Below, piece by piece: positions 40,289 to 41,956 of a stretch of DNA of 41,956 nt. The notes under the pieces are model-generated. The model was not told where the DNA came from and made no database searches. It saw nothing but the letters and a program-made list of their open reading frames with translations. The position numbers and the translations under genes were made by a program. The first letter of the stretch is position 1; the number at the start of each line of letters is the position of its first letter. Source of the stretch: CSP1-5 sp964348275 (GTDB lineage: Bacteria; Methylomirabilota; Methylomirabilia; Methylomirabilales; CSP1-5); NCBI GenBank assembly GCA_964348275.1, contig CAYGBT010000026.1, positions 1-41,956 on the forward strand, read 5' to 3'.

Positions 40289-41791
40289 TCACAGATCGTA
40301 GATGGTCTGTGCCGGCCCTACCGTGTTTTCGCGTCGGGGCCGATGGCGCGAGAGGAATATTCCTACCAAAAAGATGGTCAATGTTCCCAAGACCGTGGTC
40401 ATAAGAGAATGGAAGGGGTTCGCAAACGGCAGACCCAGTTTCTTCGAAAATACTGCCCACACGATCACCAAAATTCCCAGGACCATGCCGATGCCTGCTT
40501 GAATCGAGCCGGTCCGGCGTGACAATGCCCCCAAGAGGAACAGACCCAGCATCCCGCCCGAAAAAATCCCTGCGAGACTCCACCAGACATCCAGGGCACT
40601 CCTGATCGTGATCATGAGCAGCGCCGTGGTCGTCCCCAGGGTGCCCAACACGATTGTCACCATCCGGAGAAAACGGAGCTGCTGGGGCTCCCCTGCATCC
40701 GGCCGCACCAGGCGGCGATATACGTCGCTCATCAGGATCGTGGCCGACGAATTCAAGGAGGTATCGAGCGAACTCATGGCGGCGGCAAACAGGGCCGCGA
40801 TCAGCAGGCCCGTGAAGCCGGATGGGAGCTCCGAAACAATGAAATGCGGAAAGATCCGGTCAGCCATCCCCTCAGCCTGTAAGGCTGCCGGCAACAACGC
40901 CGGCTGCACCGTGTAGAAAGAAAATAACGCCGTCCCGATAAACAGAAACACGGCTCCGACTGGCACGTACATCAGGCTCCCGATCCAGATCGACGTGCGA
41001 GCTGCCGGGAGGGAATGGGCGGTCTGGTACCGCTGAATATACGACTGATCGATACCGAAGTTCTGTAGGTTGATCACGATTCCGTAGATCAGGACCACCC
41101 AGAAGGTTGGTCCGGTAAAGGCGAGGTCGAACGACCCCAAAGAGAATTTCTTGTGCTCAGCGGCAATCGCGAAAAGTTGAGATGGTCCTTCCGGCAGACC
41201 AAACAGCAGCAGGATTGCGCAAACAATCGCCCCGGTCGTCAGGACCACGGTTTGCAATGCATCAGTCCAGATGACTGCCTCGATGCCTCCGACCACCGTG
41301 TACACCGTGACCAGGACCCCGGTCACGATAATGATCGCAGCAATGTCCCACCCAGTTAGCCGTTCCAGCGCCAAGGCCACGAGGAACAGAATCGTCCCCA
41401 TGCGGGCGAGCTGGGTCAGTAGGTAAAACGCCGCCGCATACAGCCTGGCCCACAGCCCAAACCGGCGTTCCAGGTACGCGTAGGCTGACACATCGGTGGT
41501 GCTGCGGTACAGTGGGGCAAACCAATGCGCCGCCACCCATGCCGCCAGCGGCAGGGACAGCGAAAACGCCAGCACCCCCCAGTCGCTGGCATAGGCCTTC
41601 CCGGGCAGCGCCAGAAATGAGATCGAAGAGAGATACGTCCCGAAGATCGATAATGCCACCACCCAGCCGGGGAGTCGTCTGCCGGCCAGAGTGAACCCTT
41701 CCACGGTCGCTGCCCGGCGATGAAACAAGACACCAATGCCCGTGACAGTCACACCGTAGATGACAAGGATCCCGACATCAAGCGACGTCAT
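40289..41791 (-). CDS. Sodium:solute symporter family (SSS) transporter
   Basis: 500 residues with about 13 membrane helices. The SSS pattern is clear: FTLAGRRLPGWVVALSIFGT and YLSSISFLALPGKAYASDWG (Na+ site helix 1), TVVGGIEAVIWTDALQTVVL, FGIDQSYIQRYQTAHSLPAA and FAAAMSSLDTSLNSSATILM (helix 8 with the S/T sodium ligands). It imports an organic solute such as a monocarboxylate, sugar or amino acid with Na+; which one cannot be said. ATG 41791 is preceded by GGGGGT. Converges with the DUF4412-like gene. Confidence 0.93.
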   Translation of the reverse strand: MTSLDVGILVIYGVTVTGIGVLFHRRAATVEGFTLAGRRLPGWVVALSIFGTYLSSISFLALPGKAYASDWGVLAFSLSLPLAAWVAAHWFAPLYRSTTDVSAYAYLERRFGLWARLYAAAFYLLTQLARMGTILFLVALALERLTGWDIAAIIIVTGVLVTVYTVVGGIEAVIWTDALQTVVLTTGAIVCAILLLFGLPEGPSQLFAIAAEHKKFSLGSFDLAFTGPTFWVVLIYGIVINLQNFGIDQSYIQRYQTAHSLPAARTSIWIGSLMYVPVGAVFLFIGTALFSFYTVQPALLPAALQAEGMADRIFPHFIVSELPSGFTGLLIAALFAAAMSSLDTSLNSSATILMSDVYRRLVRPDAGEPQQLRFLRMVTIVLGTLGTTTALLMITIRSALDVWWSLAGIFSGGMLGLFLLGALSRRTGSIQAGIGMVLGILVIVWAVFSKKLGLPFANPFHSLMTTVLGTLTIFLVGIFLSRHRPRRENTVGPAQTIYDL

Positions 41792-41897
41792 ACCCCCGCC
41801 ATGCCCTCAATGAATCGCGGCGACGACCTGAGAGACCGGATCCGATCAAGCTTCGAATCTGCATGGGTCAATTGGATCTTTGGTCATTTGGAGGTTC

Positions 41898-41956
41898 TTA
41901 TGGTGCACGGACAACCAGGACCGGATCTCCGCAGTATCGCACCACCCGGTCGGCGA
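41898..41956 (-). CDS. Universal stress protein, C-terminal end (5' part beyond window)
   Basis: The last 18 codons are read from the window edge to TAA at 41898: ADRVVRYCGDPVLVVRAP. This is the standard final helix and strand of UspA domains (VAxxVxxxaxcPVLVVR). Too short to say more. Confidence 0.7.
   Translation of the reverse strand, partial: ADRVVRYCGDPVLVVRAP

Overview
The window is bacterial chromosomal DNA, GC-rich (I judge about 60%) and densely coding, with Shine-Dalgarno-led genes, sigma70-type promoters and many small Zn-ribbon or secreted proteins of unknown function. It holds no rRNA, tRNA, CRISPR array, phage or complete insertion sequence. Two tripartite tricarboxylate transporters (TctABC), several enolase-superfamily enzymes, a probable selenoprotein and heptameric intergenic repeats suggest an uncultivated soil or subsurface lineage such as Methylomirabilota/NC10, Rokubacteria or a deltaproteobacterial relative. 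The phylum cannot be fixed from the sequence alone.

Layout. 1-4.4 kb: the start of a Tat-exported aldo/keto reductase, a GlxA-type AraC regulator, a secreted TPR protein, a tiny lysine-rich basic protein and a truncated methyltransferase remnant. 4.5-8.1 kb: a redox block of a DsbA-like lipoprotein, a thioredoxin/NHL-propeller protein whose active-site motif is interrupted by an in-frame UGA followed by a good bacterial SECIS hairpin (probable selenoprotein), and a cytosolic aldo/keto reductase. 8.1-19.8 kb: housekeeping genes (Fpg glycosylase, TatD nuclease, oligoendopeptidase F, squalene/phytoene synthase, MBL-fold lipoprotein). These include a c-di-AMP pair: a CdaA cyclase fused to a CdaR/YbbR domain, convergent with a DHH/DHHA1 phosphodiesterase.

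20.2-36.5 kb is a carboxylate/sugar-acid catabolic region made of two parallel modules. Each module has a minus-strand run carrying a TctC-TctB-TctA transporter with one or two mandelate racemase/muconate lactonizing enzymes, and a divergent plus-strand catabolic gene. Module B (20.2-28.6 kb) adds an MmgE/PrpD protein and a D-2-hydroxyacid dehydrogenase. Module A (28.7-36.5 kb) adds an Ldh-family dehydrogenase, an HpcH/HpaI aldolase and a DapA/HOGA-type aldolase. A sensible reading is capture of acid sugars or related hydroxycarboxylates by TctC, import, dehydration or cycloisomerisation, then oxidation and aldol cleavage. The substrates are not known.

36.6-42 kb: a radical SAM protein; divergent from it, a leader carrying a terminator-like hairpin just before a small secreted protein; two paralogous four-cysteine mini zinc ribbons flanking a small secreted beta-type protein; a DUF4412-like secreted protein; a sodium:solute symporter; and the tail of a universal stress protein.

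The strongest lead is the selenoprotein at 5513-7006. Ordinary gene calling would start it after the UGA at 5663 and lose the active site. Next are the CdaA-CdaR fusion, two terminator-type hairpins in divergent intergenic regions (candidate attenuators or riboswitches), and heptad repeat arrays including an inverted pair.
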